From Acidimicrobiaceae bacterium (GTDB taxonomy: Bacteria; Actinomycetota; Acidimicrobiia; Acidimicrobiales; Bog-793): a DNA stretch of 58,055 bases. Of this stretch, positions 1 through 10,000 are shown in pieces; within the stretch, counting starts at the first letter, position 1; each line of letters begins with the position of its first letter. The notes below the pieces were generated by a model, which saw only the letters and a program-made list of their open reading frames with translations, made no database searches and was not told where the DNA came from. The DNA lies in contig PLKG01000138.1 of the NCBI GenBank assembly GCA_003140595.1, forward strand, positions 1 to 58,055. The letters are read 5' to 3'. The position numbers and the translations under genes were made by a program.

Positions 1-581
1 CTTGGATCGTCGCGGCCATCGCTTTGCCTTCTTGTCGCTGTCGCTGTTGTCAGGCTCGGTGCCAGAGTCAAACATGGAATATCTGATCGGCCTTTCGCTT
101 CCTAATCCTGAGCGATTTCTTTCCCAATGTTGAGCACAGAGAGCTTTTGGCCATCCGTGCGCCATTAGTCAACCGATGCCGTCCTATTGCTGAGCGACGG
201 GAACGAGATCACGAGCCTCGAGGTCATGCGGGAACTTTCGCCAGCCATTTAGCGACCTCTTCTACCCAGAGTCACCGGACCGGCAGCGCCCTGATCCGCG
301 AAAGACGGGGTTTCGAGGATGTCGGCCGCTCGGGCTAGAGCTTGGGATCTGTCGCGGCAGCTGTCCGCGTCAAGGAACGGCGATTGCTTGCGGTGAGCCG
401 ATGGCCCTCCTCCAACTAGCTGACCAGGATGGCCTTACGCCACAAGCTCGTGCGACGGAGCTCGTAGTCGCTGGGCCGGACGCGGTCACTGGCACAGGGC
501 ACGACAGGTCGGGCAGCAGTTGTCGGACGGCTCTGGGTCCGCGAGGTACTCGCCGAGCTGTTGAGAAGTCAGAGGGCGCGC
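1..581. other. No recognisable gene at the left edge
   Basis: Short ORFs exist on both strands, but none has a convincing protein composition, a ribosome-binding site or a family motif. The plus strand around 190-290 reads like a short piece of protein before a stop, which could be a decayed gene, but it could not be identified. Confidence 0.5.
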
Positions 582-1499
582 TCAGCCGCGCTCGACACGG
601 TCCAGCCATTCGGAAACGAGGGCCGAACAGACAGCGGGCTGCTCTCCCCACATCATGTGGCCAGCGCCGTCCAAGACAGCAAACGTAGCTCTCGCGAAAT
701 GCTCGAGAAGTTCCCAGGCGCCGCCGTAGCCGCAGACACTGTCCTGCCTGCCGGTAAGGATCAACGTGGGAGCGGGAAACGGTTCCGGCAGGGCACCCGC
801 ATCAAAACTGAACTTCCGCCGTGGGTACAGCCGCTCCAAGTACTGCGCATCAGCGGAGGCGGTCACGTGCAGGACCCGGGCGTACTCCAGCAAAGAGGCG
901 TTCTGGCTCACGGCCATCCCCTCCAGCCAGCTCATGCCCTCGGAGCGTGCCGTCTCCATGATTTCCCGGTTCTCCAAGGTCTTCACGAACTCCGGCAGCT
1001 CCTCGTCTTGGAGTAGGCCTGGCACGCTCATCAGCACACCTTCGATGCGCCCTGCCCGCCGGTGCACCAGGCCCAGAGCGAGGTAAGCGCCGTATGACGT
1101 TCCGGCGACCACAAAGCGATCGCCGCCAATGACGCTGTCGATGAACTCCTCGAGAAGGTCCAGGACCTGGTCCTCGCACGTGACCCACTCCGGTCCCGGC
1201 GTCTTGCCCATGCCAGGCAGATCCAGGTAGATGCGCTTCCACCCGCTGCGCTGCACGAAGTGGCGCTCCATCTCGAAAACCGGCTGTGTGTGATCGAGCG
1301 GCCAGCCGTGCAGCATCAGGATCGGCCGCCCCTCGCCGAAGGTCTCATAGCTGAAGGTGATACCGGCGAGATCGCACTCCACGACAGGCTGATGATAGTC
1401 AGTCGCTTCTCGATGCAAGAAGACGCTCTCACAGAGGCTGCGACCGAAAGCAGCTGCATGTCGTATCAAAAGCGGCAACAAGGGCCTCCGTTCTTCCAT
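582..1499 (-). CDS. Alpha/beta hydrolase
   Basis: Predicted cytoplasmic alpha/beta-fold hydrolase of about 305 residues; the substrate is unknown. The family pattern is complete: an oxyanion-hole region (LMLHGWPLD), a nucleophile elbow (GTSYG), an acid loop (TGRQDSV) and the catalytic histidine (GAGHMMWGEQP) near the C-terminus. The ORF track starts 23 codons earlier. The ATG at 1499 is preferred because GAGGGG sits 6 bases upstream. The first 35 or so residues before VVECDLAGITF are not typical of the fold, so an even later start, such as the GTG at 1382, is possible. It is monocistronic with no informative neighbour. Confidence 0.8.
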   Translation of the reverse strand: MEERRPLLPLLIRHAAAFGRSLCESVFLHREATDYHQPVVECDLAGITFSYETFGEGRPILMLHGWPLDHTQPVFEMERHFVQRSGWKRIYLDLPGMGKTPGPEWVTCEDQVLDLLEEFIDSVIGGDRFVVAGTSYGAYLALGLVHRRAGRIEGVLMSVPGLLQDEELPEFVKTLENREIMETARSEGMSWLEGMAVSQNASLLEYARVLHVTASADAQYLERLYPRRKFSFDAGALPEPFPAPTLILTGRQDSVCGYGGAWELLEHFARATFAVLDGAGHMMWGEQPAVCSALVSEWLDRVERG

Positions 1500-1652
1500 C
1501 GATGGCCCCTCACCCCGCGGGCGGCCACGCTTCCAGGGAGGTCGCCCTCTGACGATTGCTCTGGTCACTGGTCAGGACCTAGGTCCCACCTGCCAGTAGA
1601 GCCCACAGGATGAGAACAGCTGGTCAGACGTCGCGGCAGTGCTCTTAAGTCC

Positions 1653-1928
1653 TCAGATGACCTGAGCGAACGTCCAGGCCGCGAAGTCCGAGGCCAGCAG
1701 GATCCAGAGACGGCGCACCGCACCCTGCCGGCGCGACGCATTAGGTAAGCACATCGTCCACACCGTCAGTGCCGCGTGTGCGATGACAATGTCGTCGTAG
1801 CCGCTGACGGCCCAGGTGGCGCCAACTTGAAGGACCAGACACAGAGCGAACACCAAGCTGACCAACAGGGCGACCACCGCGTCACGAACTCCACGCGCCC
1901 CGTATCGATCAGTCGAGTCAAAAGCGAC
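1653..1928 (-). CDS. Possible small membrane protein
   Basis: The last 91 codons of a longer ORF that is otherwise a shadow of the adjacent MFS gene. The unique part is hydrophobic (AVVALLVSLVFALCLVLQVG, then a second helix near IVIAHAALTVW and a third near the C-terminus), with a basic loop (NASRRQGAVRR) between helices. It has the look of a three-helix inner membrane protein. A GTG at 1928 or 1889 could start it, but no good ribosome-binding site was seen. It lies just downstream of the MFS gene on the same strand and may be cotranscribed. The function is unknown. Confidence 0.4.
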   Translation of the reverse strand, partial: VAFDSTDRYGARGVRDAVVALLVSLVFALCLVLQVGATWAVSGYDDIVIAHAALTVWTMCLPNASRRQGAVRRLWILLASDFAAWTFAQVI

Positions 1929-1996
1929 CAGGAGCTTCGAGAGACAAGCAGTTGCAGTCGGGCCGGTGCCATCCGATGTAGGGGCGTTACCTTCTG

Positions 1997-3238
1997 TCAG
2001 ACGGTCGTCACTACCTGAGCGCCTGGTTCGTAGGTCGACGCCGGGAGCACCGTCGGCCAGAAGCCTCCGACGACGGCGCACGACGCGGCGACGAGGAGCG
2101 TCAACGGTACCGAGTGGGTGAGCAACGCACCGGCTACGGCTGCGCCAATCGGGCTCCCAACAAAATTGAGGTTCATCGAGACTGCGAACGCGCGGCCGAA
2201 CCACGAAGGGTCGGTGGCGCGTTGGCGAAGCGAGAACATCGCAACGCTGAGTGGCCCGTTCGCGATGCCGATGACGGCGATCAACAGGATGAGGACCACC
2301 TCGTGGCGATCGAAAGCGAGGAGCACGAACGCCACCGCCGTCGTCATGCACGAGATCGCCAGCAGGCTCTTCTCCCGATTCTCAGTCCCGAAACGGCCGG
2401 TCAGTAGACCCGCTAGGAAGCCACCAGCACCCATGATCGCGAACAGCAAGCCGACAGTGGTCGACCCACCGTGCAGCCCACGGAGCACGATGAAGGGCAC
2501 CGCGACAGTCAAGATCCCACTGCAGGCGTTGAAAACCGTCATCGTGCCGGCGAGCATCCTGAGAATCCGGTTCCGCCACACGTAGCTCATCGCGGCTCGT
2601 GCATCGGTCAGCACTGGGACGGTCGTGGCAGGGAAGGCGTCGGGGACCACGAACCCGATGAGCAGCAGTGCTGCGAGCAGCATGACAATCGCCGGGAGGA
2701 GGAGCGCCACGCGGGGACCGACAAGCGCGACGGCGACGCCCGCCACGCCGGGACCTAGCACGGTGGCTATGACGTTCGTGCCCGAGTCAGCCGCATTCGA
2801 GCGATCCCAAAGCGGGCGCGGCACGAGGACTGGATAGAGGGACCGCCCGCCAACTCGACTGAGAGGAGCCGTGACCGATGCCGCCGCCACGACGACGAGT
2901 AGCACCCAGGTCGGCAGGCTGTGGAGCAACGACAGCACACCGATCATGGTGATGAAGGTCGAAGCGACAAGATAGTCAAATAACATCAGGGCGACGCGGG
3001 ACCCGCGATCCAACAGCGCGCCGGCGATCGGGCTCACGATGATCCCGGGCACCTGGCTGCAGACGACCACGATGCCTGACAGGCTGGCCGAATGATGGGT
3101 CTCGAGGACGAAGAGCACCAGCAGCACCGAGAACATCTGGGTCGCGATACGAGCCGCGAGCGTCGAAGTGACCAGCTGGGTGAAGCCGTGTACCCGGAAC
3201 AGAGCGCGGTAGCTCGTGTCCTCTGTTTCTCGCGCCAA
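1997..3238 (-). CDS. MFS transporter, DHA3-type exporter
   Basis: A 413-residue inner membrane permease with about 12 hydrophobic segments. The loop between helices 2 and 3 has a cytoplasmic MFS motif (GALLDRGSRVALMLFD), and the N-terminus (FRVHGFTQLVTSTLAARIATQMFSVLL) matches the drug/siderophore exporter group of the major facilitator superfamily (EntS/MefA-like). It probably exports a small hydrophobic compound by proton antiport; the substrate cannot be inferred. The start is a TTG with only a weak GACGGAA-like site upstream, so it is uncertain. No regulator gene lies next to it. Confidence 0.8.
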   Translation of the reverse strand: MARETEDTSYRALFRVHGFTQLVTSTLAARIATQMFSVLLVLFVLETHHSASLSGIVVVCSQVPGIIVSPIAGALLDRGSRVALMLFDYLVASTFITMIGVLSLLHSLPTWVLLVVVAAASVTAPLSRVGGRSLYPVLVPRPLWDRSNAADSGTNVIATVLGPGVAGVAVALVGPRVALLLPAIVMLLAALLLIGFVVPDAFPATTVPVLTDARAAMSYVWRNRILRMLAGTMTVFNACSGILTVAVPFIVLRGLHGGSTTVGLLFAIMGAGGFLAGLLTGRFGTENREKSLLAISCMTTAVAFVLLAFDRHEVVLILLIAVIGIANGPLSVAMFSLRQRATDPSWFGRAFAVSMNLNFVGSPIGAAVAGALLTHSVPLTLLVAASCAVVGGFWPTVLPASTYEPGAQVVTTV

Positions 3239-3432
3239 TTCCGTCGTTGTGATCGAACGAGACTAACAAGTCGGTCGTCCGGCGCCCCCTCTTCGGTGTT
3301 CTGAGCTGGGCTTGTTTGGCCAGTTTCGAGGCTTGGGGTTCAACGCGCGGCCGGACCCAAAGGCGCCGTTGGCGTTTACCGTTTTGAAGCCGGAGGGGCA
3401 CTAGCCCTTGGCGGAGGGCGAGCCTCGAGTTG

Positions 3433-4086
3433 TCACATAGCGCTTACTGGCGGCGGAAGGTTGGCGATGCGGCTGGCTAGGTTCACGGCATGGTCGCCCA
3501 AGCGCTCGTAGAACCGGGCAAGAAGGGTGACCTGTGCGGCTACCACGGTCGGCATCTCCCCACGAGCTACTTCTGCGGTGAGTCGCTCGTGAAGGATGTC
3601 GATCTCCTCGTCCTCCTCGTCTAGTTTGATCACTTGGGGCACGACGGCGCTGAACGCGTCTGCGGCCGCCTTCCACATCTCGAGGGCGACCTCTGTCATG
3701 CGCTGAACAATTCCGCGACTGAGGGGGCTCATCTCCGCGCCGAGGTTGAACACCGCGCGCTGGGCTACGTGCTCGGCGAGATCGGCGCTGCGCTCCAGTT
3801 CCGGCAGGATCAGCAGAATGCCGATCAGCCTGCGAAGCCGGTCACCGGTCGGCAACTCGGTCTCGATCTGATCCCAGACGGTCTGTTCGACCTCGGACGT
3901 GAGCGCGTCGATCAACTGGTCCCCCTCGATCACAGCGATGCCGACTGCGATCTCCCCGCGAAGCAAAGCCTGCGTCGCGCCGGCGAGGGCTTCGGTCACG
4001 AGAGCGAACAGCTGACCGACGCGGCGGTCGACCGGAGACCCTTCAAACGGCACTTGCATCATGAAGGAACCATAACCAAGTAGCAC
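3433..4086 (-). CDS. phoU: PhoU-like phosphate signalling protein
   Basis: A 217-residue all-helical cytoplasmic protein of the PhoU family, made of two three-helix repeats. Each repeat carries the metal-binding ExxxD pattern: ERSAD in the first and ERLGD in the second. PhoU proteins link phosphate uptake to the histidine kinase that controls the Pho regulon. The GTG start at 4086 is supported by AAGGTGG nine bases upstream; the internal ATGs lack a site. The gene is divergent from a phosphate symporter with a PHO box between them, and no pstSCAB genes are nearby, so it probably partners the symporter rather than a Pst system. Confidence 0.85.
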   Translation of the reverse strand: MLLGYGSFMMQVPFEGSPVDRRVGQLFALVTEALAGATQALLRGEIAVGIAVIEGDQLIDALTSEVEQTVWDQIETELPTGDRLRRLIGILLILPELERSADLAEHVAQRAVFNLGAEMSPLSRGIVQRMTEVALEMWKAAADAFSAVVPQVIKLDEEDEEIDILHERLTAEVARGEMPTVVAAQVTLLARFYERLGDHAVNLASRIANLPPPVSAM

Positions 4087-4102
4087 CTGGAATTACCACC
4101 TT

Positions 4103-4124
4103 GTTCATCTTGTGTTCATTCACA
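4103..4124 (+). promoter_or_regulatory. PHO box (PhoP-binding direct repeat)
   Basis: Two contiguous 11-bp units, GTTCATCTTGT and GTTCATTCACA, match the actinobacterial PHO box pattern of tandem GTTCA-led 11-mers. The site lies in the divergent region between the PhoU-like gene (start 4086) and the phosphate symporter, so PhoP probably controls both. A possible -10 for the symporter (TATGCC) lies about 20 bases downstream. Confidence 0.75.
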
Positions 4125-4166
4125 TGTCGGTTGGAAGTCATCTATGCCGGCAAGAGTGTCTTAGAC

Positions 4167-5708
4167 ATGAATTTTCCGCGCGCGCGGAACCAGAGTTCCG
4201 CCGGATCGAGAGTCGACGTGTTGTTTGGCCAGGCTGAGAGCGTGAAGCAAGAGCCCACCGTCGTCACGGTAAGCGACCTCCTCAATGAGGCGCCGAGAAG
4301 CAAGTTCCACCGCCGGGCTGTACTCATCTCGGGCGTGGGCTTCTTCACTGATGCGTATGACCTGTTCGTCATCGGCACGGTTGCCGCCATCGTGACTACC
4401 CAGTGGCACCTGAGCACCACCAAAACCAGCTGGGTGACCGGCGCCGCCCTTCTGGGCGCTGTCATCGGAGCCTTCGTATTCGGACGGATTGCGGACGTTC
4501 TTGGCCGCAAGAGCGTCTACGTCCTAGTGGCGGCCATCATGATCGTCGGTGCGCTGGCCTCCGCGTTTTCCCCGAGTTTCGTATGGCTCGTCATGTCACG
4601 TTTCGTGCTGGGACTTGGCATCGGCGGCGACTATCCGGTCTCCGCCGTTCTCATGAGCGAGTACTCCAATCGGCGCGACCGAGGGAGGCTCGTCGGCATG
4701 GTCTTCTCGATGCAAGCACTCGGGCTCATCGTTGGTCCACTTGTCGGATTGGCGCTGCTGTCATCAGGAATTGGGCAAGCTCTCAGCTGGAGGCTGCTGC
4801 TCGGTCTCGGCGCGGTTCCGGCGGCCGGAGTCGTGTACCTCCGCTCAAAGGTGCCTGAATCGCCGAGATTCCAAGCGCGCGTGCAAGGGGAGGGTAAACG
4901 CGCCGCCCGTGAAGCGGCCGTGTTCTCCGAAGGTGTTCTCGACACCTCTGAGGTGTCCGCCGAAGACACGAGGCGGATGGGCCTCCGTGAGTTCCTGACA
5001 AATCCCCGGATGCTGCTCCTCCTCGTAGCCACCGCTGGAAGCTGGTTCCTGTTCGACTACGCCTACTACGGGAACACGTTGTCACTGCCGGCCATCCTGA
5101 AAGGTGTCGATGCCCACGCGACGCTCGAGGCGAAGCTGGCATGGACCCTTGCGATCTTCGCGGTATTCGCAGTACCCGGTTACGCCCTGGCCGTCCTGCG
5201 CATGGACAGGATCGGCCACAAGAGGCTGCAACTCATCGGGTTCTCCGTCATGGCTGTTGCCTTCATAGCCCTCGGCGCGATTCCCCGGCTGACTTCGACT
5301 GTCGTGCCCTTTCTGCTGGTCTTCGGGCTGAGCTACTTCTTTGTGGAGTTCGGGCCGAACACCACGACATTCGTCCTGCCGTCGGAAGTGTTCCCGGTGA
5401 GCATGCGAACAACCGGGCACGGTATCGCCGCTGGTGTCGGCAAGTTCGGTGCATTCATTGGGGTCTTCCTGGTTCCACAGCTGCAGCGGCACATCGGGCT
5501 GCGCGGCATGCTTCTCGTGGCGGCCTGCGCGTCCGTACTCGGGTTCTCGTTGAGCCTGGTGCTACCCGAGCCCGCACGCCGAACCCTCGAGGACGTTTCC
5601 GGCGAGGACGACGAGGCACGGCTGAGGATGGTCAGCAGCGTTGCGCTACTGCCTTCGGTTACTCTCCCGTCTTCAGAGGACATCCTCCTCGAGGCAGATA
5701 TCGGCTAG
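4167..5708 (+). CDS. Pho84-like phosphate:H+ symporter (MFS)
   Basis: Inner membrane phosphate permease of the PHS branch of the major facilitator superfamily, about 513 residues. Diagnostic motifs are GRIADVLGRKSVYV after helix 2, GLGIGGDYPVSAVLMSEYS in helix 4 (the Pho84 GGDYPLSA signature), and the acidic residue pair in the first helix region (GFFTDAYDLF). The central loop and C-terminal tail are hydrophilic. The ORF track start at 4101 overlaps the PHO box and is unlikely. The ATG at 4167 is chosen, but a GTG at 4242, close to the start of the fold, is also possible. Neighbours and the PHO box suggest induction by phosphate starvation. Confidence 0.85.
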   Translation: MNFPRARNQSSAGSRVDVLFGQAESVKQEPTVVTVSDLLNEAPRSKFHRRAVLISGVGFFTDAYDLFVIGTVAAIVTTQWHLSTTKTSWVTGAALLGAVIGAFVFGRIADVLGRKSVYVLVAAIMIVGALASAFSPSFVWLVMSRFVLGLGIGGDYPVSAVLMSEYSNRRDRGRLVGMVFSMQALGLIVGPLVGLALLSSGIGQALSWRLLLGLGAVPAAGVVYLRSKVPESPRFQARVQGEGKRAAREAAVFSEGVLDTSEVSAEDTRRMGLREFLTNPRMLLLLVATAGSWFLFDYAYYGNTLSLPAILKGVDAHATLEAKLAWTLAIFAVFAVPGYALAVLRMDRIGHKRLQLIGFSVMAVAFIALGAIPRLTSTVVPFLLVFGLSYFFVEFGPNTTTFVLPSEVFPVSMRTTGHGIAAGVGKFGAFIGVFLVPQLQRHIGLRGMLLVAACASVLGFSLSLVLPEPARRTLEDVSGEDDEARLRMVSSVALLPSVTLPSSEDILLEADIG

Positions 5709-6397
5709 CGCTGCGAGAGCGAAGAGCCAGACGAGCACGTGGTCGAGGCCGTTTGGCTGCCGGAGTCCTCCGAGGACGGGCACGAACAGGGTCAACGGTT
5801 TGGTCGCATTCCGACGTGTTTCCTAGCTTCCCTCGCCGAACAGTCAAGATCAGCGGTTGTCCTGCGCCGGCGCACCGTTGCTTTTCTCGATCGCTATAGG
5901 TTGCCTTTCCAAGGCCCGTGCCTCGCGCAAAGAGGTCGCACAATCTCGCGAGACTGCGCCACTCCCAGCTGCGACGACGACAGACCGTGATCAAGCACCG
6001 ACACAAAAGGATGTGACCGCGAACACCCGCGCGCTCAGGGAATGGCCACACTTGCTGAACGGCTGTCTCGATCCGCGGTACGACGCCTTCGACGGCCATG
6101 ACATGCCCGCAGCTCTTGCGGATCGCGGCGAGCCGCACCGCCGGATGCGTGCCGAAAGACCCCATTGCTAGACCGACTTCAGTCGCTGGTTGACTCACCG
6201 CCTCTCCCCCGCATGAGGGCGTAGATCAGTTGCCCGCAGCTCCCATGTGTCACGGGAGTTGTCACCGTCTCGCTTTGGCACACAGCCGCGGCGCCGACCG
6301 AATTCCATCGTTCTGCTGGTCGGCTTCCAGTTGGCAGGACTCTGTGAGTACCTGCTGGGATCAGCCTTCCCGGGGAGCTTGGTTTCAGAGGGCTCAT
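5709..6397. other. Gene-poor stretch
   Basis: Roughly 690 bases between the phosphate symporter and the next credible gene. ORFs on both strands, including 5659..6198 minus, have arginine- and proline-rich shadow-type composition and no motif. Nothing functional was recognised apart from the palindrome at its right end. Confidence 0.5.
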
Positions 6398-6414
6398 ATG
6401 GCACGTCGTGCCAT
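6398..6414. repeat. Perfect inverted repeat before a membrane protein gene
   Basis: ATGGCACG and CGTGCCAT form a perfect 8-bp inverted repeat around a single T. It ends 9 bases before the GTG at 6424. It may be an operator, or an mRNA hairpin close to the start codon. No regulator gene is adjacent. Confidence 0.5.
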
Positions 6415-6423
6415 GATCAGGCT

Positions 6424-7032
6424 GTGCTCCCCGGCTTCACGGTCTACATCGCCGCTTTGATAGGCGTTTTCGGCGTCCTCGGCTACGTCCGTGACACCTT
6501 TCGCGGCAACTCGTTCCCCCACCGGATCACTTGGTTCCTGTGGGGGCTCATCCCGCTCGTGACCCTCGTGGTGCAGCTCCGGGCGCACGTCGGGGTCCAG
6601 GCTGTCATGACGTTCTCCTACTTCGTCACCCCGATGGCGGTCCTCGTCGTGAGCTTCGTCGCACGTCGAGGATCTTGGGCGATCACAGCGTTCGACTGGG
6701 CGTGCGGCGGAGTTTGCCTCACCGCCATCGCCGTCTACGCAGCGACCCTCAGGGGCGACCTTGCCATCGGCCTGTTGCTGACGGCGGAGTTCTTCGCCGC
6801 GCTGCCGACCGTGCGCAAGTCTTGGAAGGCACCCGAGACCGAGACCTGGACGGTCTTCTTCGCCGGGTTCGTGAGCTCGGTCCTCACGCTGTTGACGGTG
6901 ACGCACTGGACGTTCCCGACCTACGCACTGTCGTCGTGGATCACACTGCAGAGCGCTACCGAGGTCGCGCTCGTCCGGGGCCGTCTCGGTCCCCGCCTGT
7001 CACGGGTGTCGACTGCTCGAACCCAGCGCTGA
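6424..7032 (+). CDS. PQ-loop-like multipass membrane protein
   Basis: An integral membrane protein of about 202 residues with six to seven predicted helices and no cytoplasmic domain. Two similar segments, YVRDTFRGNSFPHRITWFLW in the first half and LPTVRKSWKAPETETWTVFF in the second, resemble the repeated loop of PQ-loop/SemiSWEET-type proteins and suggest an internal duplication. The ORF track start at 6247 adds a poorly conserved extension. The GTG at 6424 places the first helix at the N-terminus, although no ribosome-binding site is visible and the palindrome lies where one would be. The function is unknown; small-solute transport is only a guess. Confidence 0.65.
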   Translation: MLPGFTVYIAALIGVFGVLGYVRDTFRGNSFPHRITWFLWGLIPLVTLVVQLRAHVGVQAVMTFSYFVTPMAVLVVSFVARRGSWAITAFDWACGGVCLTAIAVYAATLRGDLAIGLLLTAEFFAALPTVRKSWKAPETETWTVFFAGFVSSVLTLLTVTHWTFPTYALSSWITLQSATEVALVRGRLGPRLSRVSTARTQR

Positions 7033-7083
7033 TCCTCGGATGTGCCCGGTGACCGAGGTGGCGCGTGGTGGGGCTGGGACGCC

Positions 7084-10000
7084 TCAGATCTCGATGGCGT
7101 CGAGGTAGGTGACTTTCGCGCCGAGGTTGCCCGCTCTGACAACGGTGTGCTCTTCGAACTCGGCGACCAGGATCCGATAGGGGACGGTGCCACGCGCCTT
7201 GGGGAGCGTCACCGTGCCCTTCCAGACGGTGGTGGCCTCGCTCGAGCTCGCAACGGAGAGGACCGTGCCATCGGGCTGGGTCGGATCGATGATCCACTGC
7301 AAGTCCGGGTCGCTCGTCTCCACGGCCTTTACCTGCAGGTAAGCCCGCATCGTGTCGGGCGTGGCCCTGTTCGCCGTCGCGAGGTAGCCGGGGCCCAGCA
7401 CTTCGACATTGACCTTGGTGCCGGAAGGATAAGTCAGGCCCATCGACCGGTTCGGGGTGAGCTGGATGAAGTCGGCCTGCACGACACGCGAGAGCTCGAT
7501 GCCTGGCAGTGAGGCGGGCTGGTAGCGAACCAGCGCCAGCTTGACGAAGGGGAAATACGACTGCCCTGCCCCGATGGAGATGTCCGCGAACCACAGGCGC
7601 CGGGTCTTGTCCCAGTTGACCTCGTGGCCGGCGACGTCGACCCAGCCGATACTGGAGGTCTGCTCCTCGAGCTGGAGCGAGATCCCCTTGTGCACCGCGA
7701 GCGGGAAGTCCGTCACCTTCGCGGTTGCGACCGAGCCGGTCGTGAACACCGGGTCCGAGCCGAAGCCGCTCACGAACGGCTGCAGGCCCGACGGCAGTGC
7801 GGCACCGATCGGCGGCTTGGCCACAACCACCCCGAGCAGCTCGCCGATCCCGGACTCGAACCACGGGCGCCCGAGATACACCCGAAGCACGTTGCCGACC
7901 CGGCTGGAGCTCGGTGTCGCCGACTTCACGGTCACCCAGTTCCATGCCGGGATCATGTAGCGCAGGTCCGGGGCAGGTGGCCGGGCAGTGCTCGGGATCG
8001 ACAAGAGGTAACCGAACTTCGTCGGTGGTTTCGCGTCCTTCTCGAGGCTCGAGCGGGTCACGGGAGGAGCCACGAACTGCACCTCCACCGAGCCGCCCTC
8101 GGGGATCGAGCCGCCCCGGATACGAGCGATCGAGCCCGCCTTGTCGTCCTCGGTGAAGTCCACGCCGGACCGGTAGATCGTCGCAGTATCGCCAGCCGCG
8201 CGGACGTCAACGGTGCCGGGCGCGAAGCCCGCCTTCGAGCAGACGACCGCCACGGTGCCAGTGAGCCTCTCGGTGACGACCTCGGTGAAGTACTCGAGAA
8301 ACCGCGTCGTCGCTACGGCGTTGTAGAAAACCTCGTGATGCTGGGTGTCGCCGAAGTCGTGACGGATCTTGTAGAACGGGAGGAGGTCACTTTGGCCGAG
8401 AGCCAAGGGGATCTCGTCAACGCGTGAGGTCTTCTCGAGCAGCACGGTGCCCTGAGGGCTCTTGCCGTCGTCGTAGGGATCCGCCCAGGCAGCGAGCACA
8501 TCGACGCGGATCGTGCTCTGAACATGAGCCAGGGCGTCGCCGATCAAGAGCGCGTAGGTCGCGCCGGGCGATCGAAGGACGGTGAGCTTCGCGATTGCGG
8601 GCGGCGTCAAAGGCTGGCGGACGGCATGGACGATCACGAGCTCGCGATAGGGCGTGAACATGTAGTGGAGCCTGTCGAGGATCAACGCCCTGAGTGCGGG
8701 TGTCGCGGTACCTGCTTCGGCGAGCCACTGCCACAACGCCATCACTTCGAGGTCGCCCGGCGCGAAGTACGAGCTCATCAGCACGGCCGTGATGGACGCC
8801 TTCGGCGCCTTCACCTCGATCGCACCATCGAGGTCTCCCGATCCGGGGAGGACGACGGGGCTCTTTCCGGCACGGACGACAAGACGGACGGCGCGGCGCT
8901 CCGGCCAGGTGCCGACCGAGTCGAACGGCACCCGCACGAAGGCGCCCTTCTTGCCGGGCAAGTTGAGCAGGGCCACGCCTTTCGCGAGCACGTCCGGCAG
9001 GTAGGGCACACCGAAGGCCGGGTGTGCGGCCGTGGGCGCCGCTACGGGCGGGTAGTAGATCCAATCGTTCTTCCCGTTGAGGGGCTGGTTGTCGATCATG
9101 CCTCCGTACAGGTCGCGAACCAACCTCGACTTGTAGGTGAGGCCATCCCGATCGGCTATCAGGGTGTAACTGGAGCGATCCGGATGACCGTCGGCACCGT
9201 CGAGGACGCCGTGGGTCTCCGCCATGTCCTCACCGGTGGACGGCGGCGCGATGTGGCGCTCGCACGCGACAATGCTCGGGTCGTCGTCGGGGATGTCGTA
9301 GTTCGAGCGGATGACCAGGTGCTCGACGTGCTCACCCGGCGTCCTGGGCGCGGTCGGGACCAACACCGGTGAGGGCACGGGCTCGAACCGGCGGTAGGTC
9401 ACCTCCGGTGTCGCCCAGGTGAATCCACCGGTCTTGGTGAACGGGATGCTGTTGCCGGCAATGTCGACCGCCCGCGCCCGGAACCGGTAGGTACCACCGA
9501 AGCGGAGCGTCGGCAGAGTGCCCGGGGTGGCCGCGTAGTCGATCTGGAGCTGAAGGTTGCTGTTGGCCGGGTTCGCGACATCGGGCTCGAGCCCGTCCGA
9601 AGGCACGTCCGACAGGTGTTTTCCGGGACGGGCGCCGACAAGGCTCCACCCTGACCAGCGCATCAGGTACTCCGGCAGGTACACCGGCGGGTTGGGGGCT
9701 CCGCCCGAACTGGCACTCTGGGTCGTCGCGGGCTCGACCCAACCCTCGTCGCCGCTCGGAACCGGCACGACCGTCGGCGGCGATCCGATCCCGTAGCCGC
9801 CAAGCCCCGGGTTCTCGGCCCCGGTCCGGGCGCAGAGCTGGAACCACCGGCCCCTAGCCTTTGACCACACATCGACCCGGTAGCCCTGTGCGATGTCCTC
9901 GAAGTAGAGCGTGACAGCTCCTGGCGGGGACGCCTCGACCGCGGCGTTGAAACCGTTGTTGTTCTGCCAGTTCTGGTACAGCGAGAGGGCGCGGCCGGTC

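Noticed and set aside
1929-2351. N-terminal part of the 232-codon minus-strand ORF
   Set aside because: Arg-rich shadow of the MFS transporter; only the C-terminal hydrophobic part may be real.
5659-6198. 179-codon minus-strand ORF
   Set aside because: Overlaps the end of the phosphate symporter, is Arg- and Cys-rich, and has no motif or ribosome-binding site.
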